NCBI RefSeq assembly: GCF_007746795.1
Contig: NZ_CP036343.1
Span: 668,480 to 732,479, forward strand
From: Gimesia algae
GTDB taxonomy: Bacteria; Planctomycetota; Planctomycetia; Planctomycetales; Planctomycetaceae
Length of the DNA: 64,000 nucleotides
Reading direction: 5' to 3'
This document shows positions 46,625 to 56,011 of the stretch, piece after piece. The notes beneath the pieces were generated by a model, which made no database searches, had not been told where the DNA came from, and saw only the letters and a program-made list of their open reading frames with translations. Position 1 is the first letter of the stretch, and each line of letters begins with the position of its first letter. The translations under genes were made by a program, and so were the position numbers.

Positions 46625-48496
46625 ATGCCAGAGACAACAGCTTTACTCGATATTCAGGGATTGAAAACGTACTTCCACACCAGCCGGGGAGTGGTAAAAG
46701 CGGTAGAGGATTTAAGCGTCACCCTTGAAAAAGGGAAAACCCTGGGACTGGTGGGTGAATCGGGGTCCGGCAAATCCGTGACCTCGCTTTCTATTATGAA
46801 ACTGCTGCCCGATGCCGCTGCAAAAATCGATGCTGGCTCAATCTCATTCCTTGGCAAAGATCTCGTGAAGTTGTCTGACCCGGAAATGCGCAATATCCGC
46901 GGTCGTGAAATCAGCATGATCTTTCAGGAACCAGGAACCTCCCTGAATCCGGTATTTCGCGTCGGGAAGCAGGTGATGGAGGCAATTATGCTGCATCAGA
47001 AAGTGACGACTGAGGAAGCGAAAAAGCGAACGATCGACCTGTTTCACGAGGTGGGCATTCTTGATCCGGAAAGACGATTCTCAAGTTATCCCCACGAAAT
47101 GTCAGGAGGTCAGAAACAACGCGTGATGATTGCAATGGCATTGAGTTGTAACCCCGAATTATTAATTGCGGACGAACCAACGACGGCACTGGATGTGACC
47201 ATTCAGGCACAGATCCTGAACCTGATCCGCAAACTACGTGATGAGCGGGGCATGTCTGTACTGTTTATTACTCATGATTTAGGTGTCATTGCAGAGATTG
47301 CCGACGACGTGGCCGTCATGTTCCGTGGTAAACTGGTGGAATATAAACCGGTCGTCGAGATCTTTGAGAATCCGGAGCACCCCTATACGAAAGGTCTGTT
47401 AGCTTGTCGGCCTTCGCTGGATTCCACGTTTAAACGATTACCAACCGTCTCTGATTTTATGGACTTTGAAGAAACGGAGCCTGGAGAGTATCTGATCCAG
47501 GAAAAGGAATTTAATGAAGCAAAATTCAAGGACAGCACAGCGCACGGTCGACCACGGATCCTGCATCCGCGATCGGAACTGGAATCATTGGGTTACCGCT
47601 GGGACGATGTCAAAAATCTTCCGGAATCTCGATTTATCGAAGCAGGGGAGAGACCGATCCTCAGGCTGGATGAGCTTCAGGTCTACTACCCGATCAAGAG
47701 TGGAATTATCAAAAGAACTGTAGACCATGTGAAAGCCGTCGATGGTATCTCTTTGAATATTTACCGCGGACAGACGATCGGACTGGTGGGTGAATCCGGG
47801 TGCGGAAAAACAACAACCGGTAAGGCGATTGTCGGGCTGGCTCCCGTAACGGGGGGGAGAATCCTGCTGGAAGGAAACGATCTTGCACATATGACACGCT
47901 CCGAAAGAAAACCATTTCGGCGAAAAGTGCAGATCATTTTCCAGGATCCCTACAGTTCTTTGAATCCGCGCATGATGGTCTCGACGATCATTACCGAATC
48001 GATGATTGCGCATCGGCTGGGAAAATCGAAGTCAGACCGGCGCGATCGAGCAGCCTCTTTACTGGAAGAAGTTGGTCTGCCCGTTGACTATCTGGATCGT
48101 TATCCGCATGAATTTTCCGGGGGACAACGTCAAAGGATTTCGATTGCCCGTGCGTTGGCTGTCGAACCAGAATTTATTATCTGTGATGAATCGGTTTCTG
48201 CACTCGACGTTTCCGTGCAGGCACAAGTATTGAACCTGCTCAAAGATCTGCAGGAACAACACAACCTGACTTACATTTTTATCAGTCATGATTTGAGTGT
48301 TGTGAAATTCATGTCCGATATGATGGCGGTGATGAATGCCGGAAAACTGGTGGAACTCGGTCCGTCCGAAGCCATCTACCAGAACCCGCAACAAGATTAC
48401 ACTCGCAAATTAATTGAATCTGTCCCTGTTGATGATTTGTCACAAATCAAGGCTCGAGTTGCACATAGGAAAGAACAGACAACAATGCACAAATAA
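46625..48496 (+). CDS. Peptide ABC transporter, fused double ATPase (YejF/OppDF type)
   Basis: This 623-residue protein joins two ATPases of the peptide-importer class. First half: Walker A GESGSGKS (44-51), signature MSGGQKQRVM, Walker B LLIADEP. Second half: Walker A GESGCGKT (389-396), signature FSGGQRQRIS, ICDESVSALDVSVQAQ. Each half ends in an oligopeptide-type C-terminal domain (NPEHPYTKGL). In the Yej system one polypeptide carries both ATPases, as here. AAAAGGATTTACC before ATG 46625 fixes the start; a TTG at 46598 also opens the frame. It powers uptake through the permeases at 51375 and 52423. Confidence 0.92.
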   Translation: MPETTALLDIQGLKTYFHTSRGVVKAVEDLSVTLEKGKTLGLVGESGSGKSVTSLSIMKLLPDAAAKIDAGSISFLGKDLVKLSDPEMRNIRGREISMIFQEPGTSLNPVFRVGKQVMEAIMLHQKVTTEEAKKRTIDLFHEVGILDPERRFSSYPHEMSGGQKQRVMIAMALSCNPELLIADEPTTALDVTIQAQILNLIRKLRDERGMSVLFITHDLGVIAEIADDVAVMFRGKLVEYKPVVEIFENPEHPYTKGLLACRPSLDSTFKRLPTVSDFMDFEETEPGEYLIQEKEFNEAKFKDSTAHGRPRILHPRSELESLGYRWDDVKNLPESRFIEAGERPILRLDELQVYYPIKSGIIKRTVDHVKAVDGISLNIYRGQTIGLVGESGCGKTTTGKAIVGLAPVTGGRILLEGNDLAHMTRSERKPFRRKVQIIFQDPYSSLNPRMMVSTIITESMIAHRLGKSKSDRRDRAASLLEEVGLPVDYLDRYPHEFSGGQRQRISIARALAVEPEFIICDESVSALDVSVQAQVLNLLKDLQEQHNLTYIFISHDLSVVKFMSDMMAVMNAGKLVELGPSEAIYQNPQQDYTRKLIESVPVDDLSQIKARVAHRKEQTTMHK

Positions 48497-48669
48497 GAAA
48501 AAATATGTAGATTTGTCTATATGAATGGAGGTCTCCTATTTCTGCTTTCCGTACAGTAGACCACAGGAATTGCCATTGCTAATCTTGCCCTGCAGTCTAC
48601 GGAACCGGCAAAGTTTATGCTGGTGAAACATTTTAACATCCTATTTACGGAAAGATTAGGAAAGTGGTA

Positions 48670-49104
48670 ATGACTATAAAATCATCATGGAAAGTCGTTT
48701 TAACAGGTCTGTTTTGTCTGCTGTTGATCCAGCCTGTTTTTTCAGAAGAAGAAAAGAAGGAAGGTGAGCACGACTGGTTAGTGAAACACCCAACCATTCA
48801 GAAGCTGCTGAAACTGCATAACGCAGAACGCGCACGCAATGGAATGCCAGCCTTGACATTAAACACGAAGATGTGTCTAGAGGCTCAGGAGCATGCCAAC
48901 TGGATGGCTCAGACTGGCTACTACCAGCACAGCAATTTGCCCTGGCCGGAAATTATTTTTCAAGGCCCCACTTCAGCCGCCGCAGCAGTAAATGGCTGGA
49001 TAGCATCCCCTGCTCATCACTCTATCATGTTGACTGGTAGTCAGGCGGGATTTGGATACATGGTTTTGAATGGCAACTATTACTGGGTCGGTGTATTTAA
49101 ATAA
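48670..49104 (+). CDS. Exported CAP-domain protein
   Basis: This 145-residue CAP (SCP/PR1-like) protein has a signal peptide (WKVVLTGLFCLLLIQPVFSEE). The CAP core shows LLKLHNAERARNGMPALTLN, CLEAQEHANWMAQTGYYQHS and the AVNGWIASPAHHSIMLTGS and GFGYMVLNGNYYWVGVF blocks. Bacterial CAP proteins are exported and of mostly unknown function. ATG 48670 is preferred: AGGAAA lies at a good distance there, whereas GTG 48664 would be adjacent to it. It sits between the ATPase and binding-protein genes of the peptide transporter and is followed by a large hairpin. Confidence 0.85.
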   Translation: MTIKSSWKVVLTGLFCLLLIQPVFSEEEKKEGEHDWLVKHPTIQKLLKLHNAERARNGMPALTLNTKMCLEAQEHANWMAQTGYYQHSNLPWPEIIFQGPTSAAAAVNGWIASPAHHSIMLTGSQAGFGYMVLNGNYYWVGVFK

Positions 49105-49154
49105 GCACACTTGAAAATGAGCCGATTCAAGAGCAGTCGGCACAGATTTAAAAA

Positions 49155-49222
49155 AACAAGGCTGATTTTGGTTGACGGTAAGTCTAAATGTAACTTACCT
49201 TTAAACCAGAATCAGCCTTGTT
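49155..49222. repeat. Large two-part hairpin
   Basis: A 19-bp stem (49155-49173 with 49204-49222, one G-T pair) encloses a second 7-bp stem (49077 region excluded; GGTAAGT at 49177-49183 with ACTTACC at 49193-49199) and a 9-base loop. On the minus strand the outer stem is followed by a run of T's, but no minus-strand gene ends here. On the plus strand it lies 51 bases after the CAP gene stop. Confidence 0.8.
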
Positions 49223-49253
49223 CTATTGGGATGAGTCTGCCACAATCTAGCTA

Positions 49254-49290
49254 CAGCGTCTCACACTATGGTTCTGGATCAAAAACCCCA
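49254..49290. repeat. Degenerate partial copy of the 87-bp repeat
   Basis: The stretch agcgtctcacactatggttc with ggatcaaaaacc after it aligns with the centre of unit B at 40750 (agcgtctcacaatctattat, ggtccaaatggcc) with small gaps. It lacks a clear right arm, so it is either a decayed copy or a chance likeness. Confidence 0.4.
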
Positions 49291-49345
49291 TATAGACCTC
49301 CCGTGATTTTTCCGACTTTTCAATGGAGTAATTGAAGGAATATCC

Positions 49346-51265
49346 ATGCATCAATATCCCCGCTTCAATCTATTATTCTTGTCCCTCTTTCTGATGATCA
49401 CCCTGGCAGGCTGCCCTGGTCCCGCTTCTGATGAAGCAGAGGATGAAGCTGACTCAGAAACAAAAGAAGTTCTACTGGAGCCCTTCGACGCTCCCAAACT
49501 TGCTGATTTAGATGCGCAGGTGGAATGGGAAGAACAACCCGTGCTGGACAGTCTGGAACTTCTGCGGGAACGACAGAGCCAGGAAAAACCTCTGGTGAGT
49601 GTGGACGAGGCTCTCAAGCTGAAAAATACGAATCAGGAAATCAACGAAAAGATCCTGAGTGCTCTGGGACGATTACCCAAAAACGATGAAGAAGTAGACT
49701 GGGGAGCGACCATCAACCGACACGTTGGTGCCGACTTGAAAAGTACCAACCCGATTATGGGTAGCTCAGCAGTCGAATTTGAAGTCTCTTCTCTCACTGG
49801 TTTTGGCCTGTTCAGTTTTGATTGGAACTTCAAGCCATTTGCTGTTTCAGACACCGTGGTTTCCTGGCAGTCCAGTAAAGACAAACTTTACGACAAAGTG
49901 GTTCTGCGGGATGACCTGACCTGGTCAGACGGAGTTCCCATTACCGCTCATGATATCGTATTTACATTCAAGACGATCATGAACCCGGAGGTACCGGTTC
50001 CTGCGGTACGTTCAGGAACAGACCAGATTCGCTGGATTGAAGCCTACGATGACCAGACTCTGGTCTTCTTCCACAAAGAGTCTCTGCCAACGAACGTCTG
50101 GAATCTGAACTTTCCGATTATCCCCAAGCATATCTATGAAAAAGAACTCAAATCAGATCCGACATTGCAGGACAGCCCCTACCATGTGAAGTTTGAAAAC
50201 GAACCTGTTACGGGTGGACCATACGAAATTGAGAAACGAGAACGTGGACAGGAAATTCTGCTGAAACGCCGTGAAAGCTGGTACATGCAGGACGGGAAGC
50301 AGGTTCGCACACGTCCGTACTTTGAACGGGTTCGTCTACGAATTATTGAAGATCCCAATACCGCATTACTTGCCTTGAAGAATGGTAAAATTGATGAGAT
50401 GGCGCTCAATCCCGAATTGTGGAAAACACAGACAGAGGATGATGATTTTTACAAAACCTGTACCAAAGCAAACGGTCTGGAATGGGTCTACTTCTATTTT
50501 GGCTGGAACTGTGAGACATTGTTCTTCAAGGACAAAGAGGTGAGGCAGGCCATGTCTTACGCCTTCAATCATAAAGAAATGCTGGATGAACTGTGTTATG
50601 GGCTCTATCAGCCTTGTACCGGCATTTATCATGAAACGGCCTGGATGGCTCCTGATCCCATGAGTAAACCATATAACCAGAATCTGGCAAAAGCAGAGAA
50701 ACTGCTGGATGAAGCCGGCTGGATTGACCACGATGGTGATGGAATCCGTGACAAAGAGTTTGATGGTAAAGTCATTCCGTTCCGCTTCAGTGTCATGACA
50801 TCCAGTCAGCCCTTATCGCTCTCGATCTGTACGTTACTGAAAGAGAATCTTGCCCAGATCGGGGTTATCTGTGAAGTGAAACCAACTGAATTCACCGTCA
50901 TGCAGGAGAAGGCACGAAATCATCAGTTTCAGGCCATGTTCGGAGGCTGGGGAACAGGTACGGATCCGGACACTTCGATCAATCTCTGGAAGACGGAAGC
51001 GGCTCGCAATTATGTCAATTACTCCAACCCCGAGGTGGACAAGCTTTTCGAAGAAGGTCGCCGTGAATTTGACGTCGAAAAAAGAGCAAAGATCTACGGC
51101 AAAATCCATGAGCTGCTGTACGAGGACCAGCCTTATACCTGGCTCTACTTCCGTAATTCCTTCTATGGCTTCAACAAAGATCTGAGAGGCTATGTATTCA
51201 GCCCGCGCGGCCCTTATGGGTACGGTCCGGGCTTCTCCAGTCTCTGGAAACCTGTTGAAAACTAG
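49346..51265 (+). CDS. Peptide ABC transporter substrate-binding lipoprotein
   Basis: This 639-residue SBP_bac_5 protein captures oligopeptides for the neighbouring permeases. A lipoprotein signal with cysteine 23 (LMITLAGC) is followed by an acidic linker (DEAEDEADSETKE). The family motifs are VLRDDLTWSDGVPITAHDIVFTF, GGPYEIEKRERGQEILLKR, VRQAMSYAFNHKEML, KAEKLLDEAGWIDHDGDGIRD and PDTSINLWKTEAARNYVNYSNPEVDKL. GAAGGAATATCC before the ATG is a good ribosome binding site. The sequence is longer than average because of the linker and an N-terminal 80-residue segment. Substrate preference cannot be judged. Confidence 0.93.
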   Translation: MHQYPRFNLLFLSLFLMITLAGCPGPASDEAEDEADSETKEVLLEPFDAPKLADLDAQVEWEEQPVLDSLELLRERQSQEKPLVSVDEALKLKNTNQEINEKILSALGRLPKNDEEVDWGATINRHVGADLKSTNPIMGSSAVEFEVSSLTGFGLFSFDWNFKPFAVSDTVVSWQSSKDKLYDKVVLRDDLTWSDGVPITAHDIVFTFKTIMNPEVPVPAVRSGTDQIRWIEAYDDQTLVFFHKESLPTNVWNLNFPIIPKHIYEKELKSDPTLQDSPYHVKFENEPVTGGPYEIEKRERGQEILLKRRESWYMQDGKQVRTRPYFERVRLRIIEDPNTALLALKNGKIDEMALNPELWKTQTEDDDFYKTCTKANGLEWVYFYFGWNCETLFFKDKEVRQAMSYAFNHKEMLDELCYGLYQPCTGIYHETAWMAPDPMSKPYNQNLAKAEKLLDEAGWIDHDGDGIRDKEFDGKVIPFRFSVMTSSQPLSLSICTLLKENLAQIGVICEVKPTEFTVMQEKARNHQFQAMFGGWGTGTDPDTSINLWKTEAARNYVNYSNPEVDKLFEEGRREFDVEKRAKIYGKIHELLYEDQPYTWLYFRNSFYGFNKDLRGYVFSPRGPYGYGPGFSSLWKPVEN

Positions 51266-51293
51266 TCTGCTACTGGCTCACCAAACTGATCTG

Positions 51294-51325
51294 CAGGCAT
51301 TTCTATTCTCATATAGAAATGCCTG
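51294..51325 (+). other. Intercistronic 13-bp hairpin
   Basis: CAGGCATTTCTAT (51294-51306) and ATAGAAATGCCTG (51313-51325) pair perfectly over a 6-base loop. No T-run follows. It lies between the binding-protein stop and the first permease, where such stems often protect the upstream message so that the binding protein is made in excess. Confidence 0.75.
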
Positions 51326-51374
51326 ACAGGTCTCTGGAAATATGCTGTTACTCATTACGGATTGATTGCAAAGC

Positions 51375-52361
51375 ATGTTCAGCTATCTCGTGCGAAGGCT
51401 ATTCATCGGGTTAATTACCCTGTTGTTGATCACCTTCATTATTTTCGGCCTGATCAGAAACATGCCGGGATCTCCGATCTCTGTCAACATGGCGATGATC
51501 GACCCGGGAAAAGAACTGAACCCTGCTGATATCGAACGTATGCGAAAAGCTTATGGTCTGGATAAACCCTGGCCTGAAGCCTATGTACTCTGGGTGGGGA
51601 ATGTCTGCCGACTGGATCTGGGACGTTCTATTTCCCGGAAGCAGCCTGTCACCAGGCTGATTCATGAACGCATTGGGCCGACGCTGATTTTATCCATTAC
51701 ATCCCTGTTTCTGACCTATCTGCTGGCGATTCCCTTTGGTCTGTATTCCTCAGCACGCCAGGGAAAACTGGATGAGCGTACGATGGGAACGATCCTGTAT
51801 ATGCTCTATTCGTTTCCCAGCTTTGTCGCCGCGTTGTTTCTACAAATCTATTTTGCCAACAAGCTGGGCTGGCTCCCCCTGTATGGCATGAAGAGCGATA
51901 ACTATTCTTCGCTGAGCAGCAGTCAGCAGGTCTGGGATATTTTCCAGCATGCCCTGATGCCGGTCATCTGTTACACGTATGGCAGTCTTGCGTATTACAG
52001 CCGTTTCATCCGAGCGAACATGCACGAAGTACTGCGGCAGGATTACATCCGCACCGCTCGTGCCAAAGGCCTGGGACCGATTAACGTGCTGGTAAAGCAT
52101 GCCTTTCGTAATACGTTTATCCCCCTGGTCACGTTAATTGGATTAACTCTGCCTTCGCTACTGGGCGGTTCCGTGATTATTGAGCGAATTTTCAGCTGGC
52201 CTGGCATGGGGCAGTTATACTTCGAGTCGATTCTGGAACGAGACTATCCGACTATCATGGGTTTGACATTGATGTTTTCGATCCTGACGCTGGCGGGCCA
52301 ACTGCTGGCTGACATCTTTTATGCATTAGCAGACCCCCGGGTTAAGATTTCAGATCACTGA
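51375..52361 (+). CDS. Peptide ABC transporter permease, YejB/DppB type
   Basis: This 328-residue inner-membrane permease starts MFSYLVRRLFIGLITLLLITFIIFG and continues with a periplasmic loop (GKELNPADIERMRKAYGLD), then five more helices. The EAA loop is EVLRQDYIRTARAKGLGPINVLVKHAFRN, the docking site for the ATPase. ATG 51375 is taken; the frame opens at a TTG three codons earlier. Spacing to the permease at 52423 is 61 bases. It pairs with that protein to form the channel. Confidence 0.93.
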   Translation: MFSYLVRRLFIGLITLLLITFIIFGLIRNMPGSPISVNMAMIDPGKELNPADIERMRKAYGLDKPWPEAYVLWVGNVCRLDLGRSISRKQPVTRLIHERIGPTLILSITSLFLTYLLAIPFGLYSSARQGKLDERTMGTILYMLYSFPSFVAALFLQIYFANKLGWLPLYGMKSDNYSSLSSSQQVWDIFQHALMPVICYTYGSLAYYSRFIRANMHEVLRQDYIRTARAKGLGPINVLVKHAFRNTFIPLVTLIGLTLPSLLGGSVIIERIFSWPGMGQLYFESILERDYPTIMGLTLMFSILTLAGQLLADIFYALADPRVKISDH

Positions 52362-52422
52362 AATCACCTGGTATGGAATCCTCGTGTTTATTGCAGATCA
52401 TTTTTTGAATCATTAAGTTACT

Positions 52423-53532
52423 ATGCAAGAACAATCAGAAAACAAGACCGCAATTTCAGCAGGGCTGAAACCCGTTAAAAAGTCCCCCAGTTTCTGGGTC
52501 GAAACGTGGCAGCGTTTCAAGGGACGTAAAATGGCAATGATGGCATTGATCTATATCGGTTTCCTCTGTTTTGTCGCAATTTTTGCCCCTGCGATTGCCG
52601 GGACAAAACCGATCATCTGTAAATACAAAGGTCATATCTATTTTCCAGCGCTGGGATACTTCCGGAGACAGTGGGAGAATCCCATTTTTTACAAAGATCG
52701 CTTTCGTAACCGCTATCCGGAAAATCTGAAACAGAAAGATCCGGACAGCTGGGCGATCTGGCCTCTGGTGTATCAGGATCCTTACCGCCGCGTCTACGAT
52801 GATGAGTGGAAAGGGCAGCCGGGAAATCCGACACAGGATAATGGAGCGCCCAGCCTGCGCAACTGGTTTGGCACAGATCAGAGAGGTGTCGATGTTTTTG
52901 CACAGATGGTGCACGGTACTACGATTGCGCTGCTGGTGGGTTTTGTTTCGATGGGAATTGCGGGAGTGATTGGAATTCTGATCGGCGCCTTAGCCGGCTT
53001 CTATGGCAAGTGGATCGATATGGGGCTCAGTCGAGTGATTGAAGTGGTGATGTGTATTCCCACTCTGATTTTGATTCTTGCCATCATAGCTATTATCGAA
53101 TCGCCTACAATCTGGCATATGATGGCGATTATCGGGCTGACCGGCTGGACCGGGATCGCGCGACTGGCGCGGGCGGAATTTATGAGACTTCGTGAGAGTG
53201 ACTTTGTGCTCGCTGCGAAGACAACAGGAGTTGGTCAATTTCGCATTATCTTCCGTTATATTCTCCCGAACTCTCTGGCTCCCGTTCTCGTGCCGATCAC
53301 GTTTGGGATTGCGGCTGCGATCCTGATTGAAAGCGGACTCAGCTTTCTGGGTTTTGGCGCACCACCTCCCAATCCCAGTTGGGGGACCCTGCTGAACCTG
53401 GGACGTCAGAACCTGCAGATGTGGTGGCTGATTTTCTTCCCCGGGATGGCGATCTTCCTGGCGGTCCTGGCCTATAACCTGATCGGCGAAGGCCTGCAGG
53501 AAGCATCAGATCCGCGCCTGCGTGATGCCTGA
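52423..53532 (+). CDS. Peptide ABC transporter permease, YejE/DppC type
   Basis: This 369-residue permease has its first helix at about 36-58 (MMALIYIGFLCFVAIFAPAIAG). A long extracytoplasmic insertion of about 90 residues follows (YFPALGYFRRQWENPIFY to YDDEWKGQPGNPT), characteristic of the YejE branch. Five more helices follow. The EAA loop LRESDFVLAAKTTGVGQFRIIFRYILPNS and the LGFGAPPPNPSWGTLL motif are intact. Combined with the fused ATPase, it argues for a Yej-like importer over a classical Opp one. The stop is three bases from the converging gene at 53536. Confidence 0.93.
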   Translation: MQEQSENKTAISAGLKPVKKSPSFWVETWQRFKGRKMAMMALIYIGFLCFVAIFAPAIAGTKPIICKYKGHIYFPALGYFRRQWENPIFYKDRFRNRYPENLKQKDPDSWAIWPLVYQDPYRRVYDDEWKGQPGNPTQDNGAPSLRNWFGTDQRGVDVFAQMVHGTTIALLVGFVSMGIAGVIGILIGALAGFYGKWIDMGLSRVIEVVMCIPTLILILAIIAIIESPTIWHMMAIIGLTGWTGIARLARAEFMRLRESDFVLAAKTTGVGQFRIIFRYILPNSLAPVLVPITFGIAAAILIESGLSFLGFGAPPPNPSWGTLLNLGRQNLQMWWLIFFPGMAIFLAVLAYNLIGEGLQEASDPRLRDA

Positions 53533-53535
53533 GCT

Positions 53536-55872
53536 TCACACTTTCTGATCTTCTGTCCGTTCACCCTGGGTCAAAGCAATCTCCAGTTCTGCCAGCTTCT
53601 GCCGCAGTTCTTCTGACTGCTCCGGATTCAGCGGGTGACCACCATAGCGGACCTGATAAAATAATTGTGTGAACAGATCGGGAGTTTCATCCAGATGTGC
53701 CTGCGACAGCTCGGATCTCAAATCGCTTTTAACATGAGTTGTGAATTCTTTCTGCGTTTCAACAGGATTACGCACCAGGCCACGGTTTGCCAGTAAATCC
53801 TGAAATTTTTCGTAGAATGCCACATTTCCTGCTCGTAGTTGTCGAGTCTGCTCTCCCTGCCTGTGTAGCAGTTTTCTGAGCAATCTGATCAATACACCAA
53901 ACAGCCATTTGAACCCAAAGATCAGTCCTGCAATGATAAAAACAGCAGCGCCTCCTTCCCAGCTGAACCAGCGACGTGGGGAGGAAAGAAAGGCCTTAAT
54001 CGACTTGAGTAAACTAACGACCGTTGCACGTAAATCATACAGTCGATTCCCTAATCTTTTACCGGCTCTCAACATCGGGTCGTAGAAGGCTGACTTCTGG
54101 CGTTGGAATGAGACACCAATGACATAATCGGACCAGAAATTGGTCAGCGTATTGGAGATCCCTTTCCAGCTGCCGAGGGATGTTGCATTCTGGGCAACGC
54201 TTTCTGCTCGCTGCAGACTGGGTGTAGCATCCAACGTCTGCCAGCGGTCATCCAGAAATGCTTCAACCCACGAATGGGCATATCGCTGCTGTACTTCAAA
54301 CTGATTGGATAAATATCCCTGTTCGCCACCTTTGAAACCGCTGATTACGCGTGTGGGAATCTCGATCGACCGTAACATTAAAGCCAAAGCAGTCGCATAA
54401 TATTCGCAATGCCCGGATTTACGGTTGAACAGAAAATCTTCAACGGGATCAATATCAGGATCTTGAATTGACATATTCAACGTGTAACTGAAATCCCCGG
54501 AATCACGCAGATAAGATTCAATGAACCTGGCTTTTTCAAGATTGGTCTTAAGCTGGGGGTTATCAGCGATCAACTTCTTCGTAAATGAAATCAGTCGTTT
54601 CAAATCATCCTCTGGTAATTTCAGATAATGTGCTTCATTATCTAACTCATCCATTACGACATTTTCTGACTGTTCTTTCGCGGTAAAGACATTATACCTG
54701 GTTTCGCCGTCCGCCTCCGGAGGTTGTGCCTGGCGAATTTCCAATGTTTCCAGGTTGATACTGTATTCGGTCCTGCTCATCATATCCATACCGACAAAAG
54801 GCTGCATGATGAACAGAACCTCGGTCCCGATCGAATCCAGTACCAACTCCTGTCGATATAGCTGCTTGATCTTAAGGTCTTTTTCAATTTCTTCCGAGTT
54901 ATAGAGTCTCCAGCGCGACCGTCGTCGTATTTTACTCCAGCTCCCGTTCTCGTAACCCGAAAGCACTGCCCCGCGAAACAGCGGTTCATCCGTGCCGAAT
55001 CGCGCTACGAAATCTGAGACTGGCACGGGTTCATCAGTTTGGTTGTCATAAATGGAGAGTTGAAGTACGCGTTCCGAACTTTCCAGAATTTCCCCCATTT
55101 CTCCCAGCTGTACTTTTTCTGCAAATCCGACCAGCGGTTTATCACTCGCGGCCAACGCTTCATTTTCAAAGAATGAGCGATTCACCCATAAACGAGGAAT
55201 CAATAAAAAGAAACACATGGAAATCAGCAAGGCACTGATAAAATATCCAAAACAGGCGCCCAAATATTCTACGGACAACCATTGCCTGGAGAGATCAGAC
55301 TGTATGCCACCGCGGACACAACTCTTCTGATTAGATAAAGAGTACCCGGGGCTTTGCCCGACAGTTGAGGATTTGGGAAAAGGAGAAGACGAATCATACT
55401 GCAGGAAGGAATTTCGTGTCCGATGTAGCGAGAAGACTGAAAGCGTCCAGATTGACAGGTACAGGTAAATCACCAGTAATAAACCATAGTAAACTGATTC
55501 GGTCAGCACAGCTCCTACTGCAATCTGCAGAAAACCGAGCGTGCACAACCACCAATACTGTGTGTCCCCTTTTTTCTGCAGAAGAATGATCCAGGTCAGG
55601 TAAACCAGGAAATGCGCTCCGGAGAGTAATCGGCCTTCAATAGTAGAAGAGAATTCAGCACAGACAACCAAAAACGCGAGCAGCCCCAGAATATTTGCCC
55701 AGAGAGGACTGAGACTGAATTTATTCCAGCGGTCCGTAAAAAACAGAGTGATGAGCCCGAGAGGAATCGTCACGATTTGTGGAATCACTCCCCCCTCAGC
55801 CATCATGAACATGATGCTGGATAAAACCACGAGCAGGTAGATACTGATCTGAAAAGTGAGGGTTAAATTCAC
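53536..55872 (-). CDS. TgpA-like membrane transglutaminase
   Basis: This 778-residue protein has about eight hydrophobic segments in the first 240 residues (DUF3488-type), an extracytoplasmic region, and a transglutaminase-like domain with a Cys-His-Asp triad C489 (SGHCEYYATAL), H533 (AHSWVEAF) and D548 (LDATPS). Another helix follows at about 645 (AAVFIIAGLIFGFKWLFG), then a DUF4129 tail. Family members cleave or modify peptides at the membrane. It starts on GTG 55872 and lies downstream of a DUF58 gene on the same strand. This order is common in MoxR-DUF58-TgpA sets, but MoxR is absent here. Confidence 0.9.
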   Translation of the reverse strand: MNLTLTFQISIYLLVVLSSIMFMMAEGGVIPQIVTIPLGLITLFFTDRWNKFSLSPLWANILGLLAFLVVCAEFSSTIEGRLLSGAHFLVYLTWIILLQKKGDTQYWWLCTLGFLQIAVGAVLTESVYYGLLLVIYLYLSIWTLSVFSLHRTRNSFLQYDSSSPFPKSSTVGQSPGYSLSNQKSCVRGGIQSDLSRQWLSVEYLGACFGYFISALLISMCFFLLIPRLWVNRSFFENEALAASDKPLVGFAEKVQLGEMGEILESSERVLQLSIYDNQTDEPVPVSDFVARFGTDEPLFRGAVLSGYENGSWSKIRRRSRWRLYNSEEIEKDLKIKQLYRQELVLDSIGTEVLFIMQPFVGMDMMSRTEYSINLETLEIRQAQPPEADGETRYNVFTAKEQSENVVMDELDNEAHYLKLPEDDLKRLISFTKKLIADNPQLKTNLEKARFIESYLRDSGDFSYTLNMSIQDPDIDPVEDFLFNRKSGHCEYYATALALMLRSIEIPTRVISGFKGGEQGYLSNQFEVQQRYAHSWVEAFLDDRWQTLDATPSLQRAESVAQNATSLGSWKGISNTLTNFWSDYVIGVSFQRQKSAFYDPMLRAGKRLGNRLYDLRATVVSLLKSIKAFLSSPRRWFSWEGGAAVFIIAGLIFGFKWLFGVLIRLLRKLLHRQGEQTRQLRAGNVAFYEKFQDLLANRGLVRNPVETQKEFTTHVKSDLRSELSQAHLDETPDLFTQLFYQVRYGGHPLNPEQSEELRQKLAELEIALTQGERTEDQKV

Positions 55873-56011
55873 CTGTCACGCTCTCATTAATAAAGTAGTG
55901 CTTTGTCAAGCTACGAATTGAGGGTTGGGGGGTGTTGTTTACGTGCTCCGTTGTCGCACTCTCGCGATATCTATCAACCCAATTTTAAAAATGACACTCC
56001 AGTAGTTTTCA

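Noticed and set aside
48548-48612. TTCCGTA / TACGGAA inverted repeat before the CAP gene
   Set aside because: Only 7 bp with a long loop, and competing pairings. Not strong enough to call a regulatory site.
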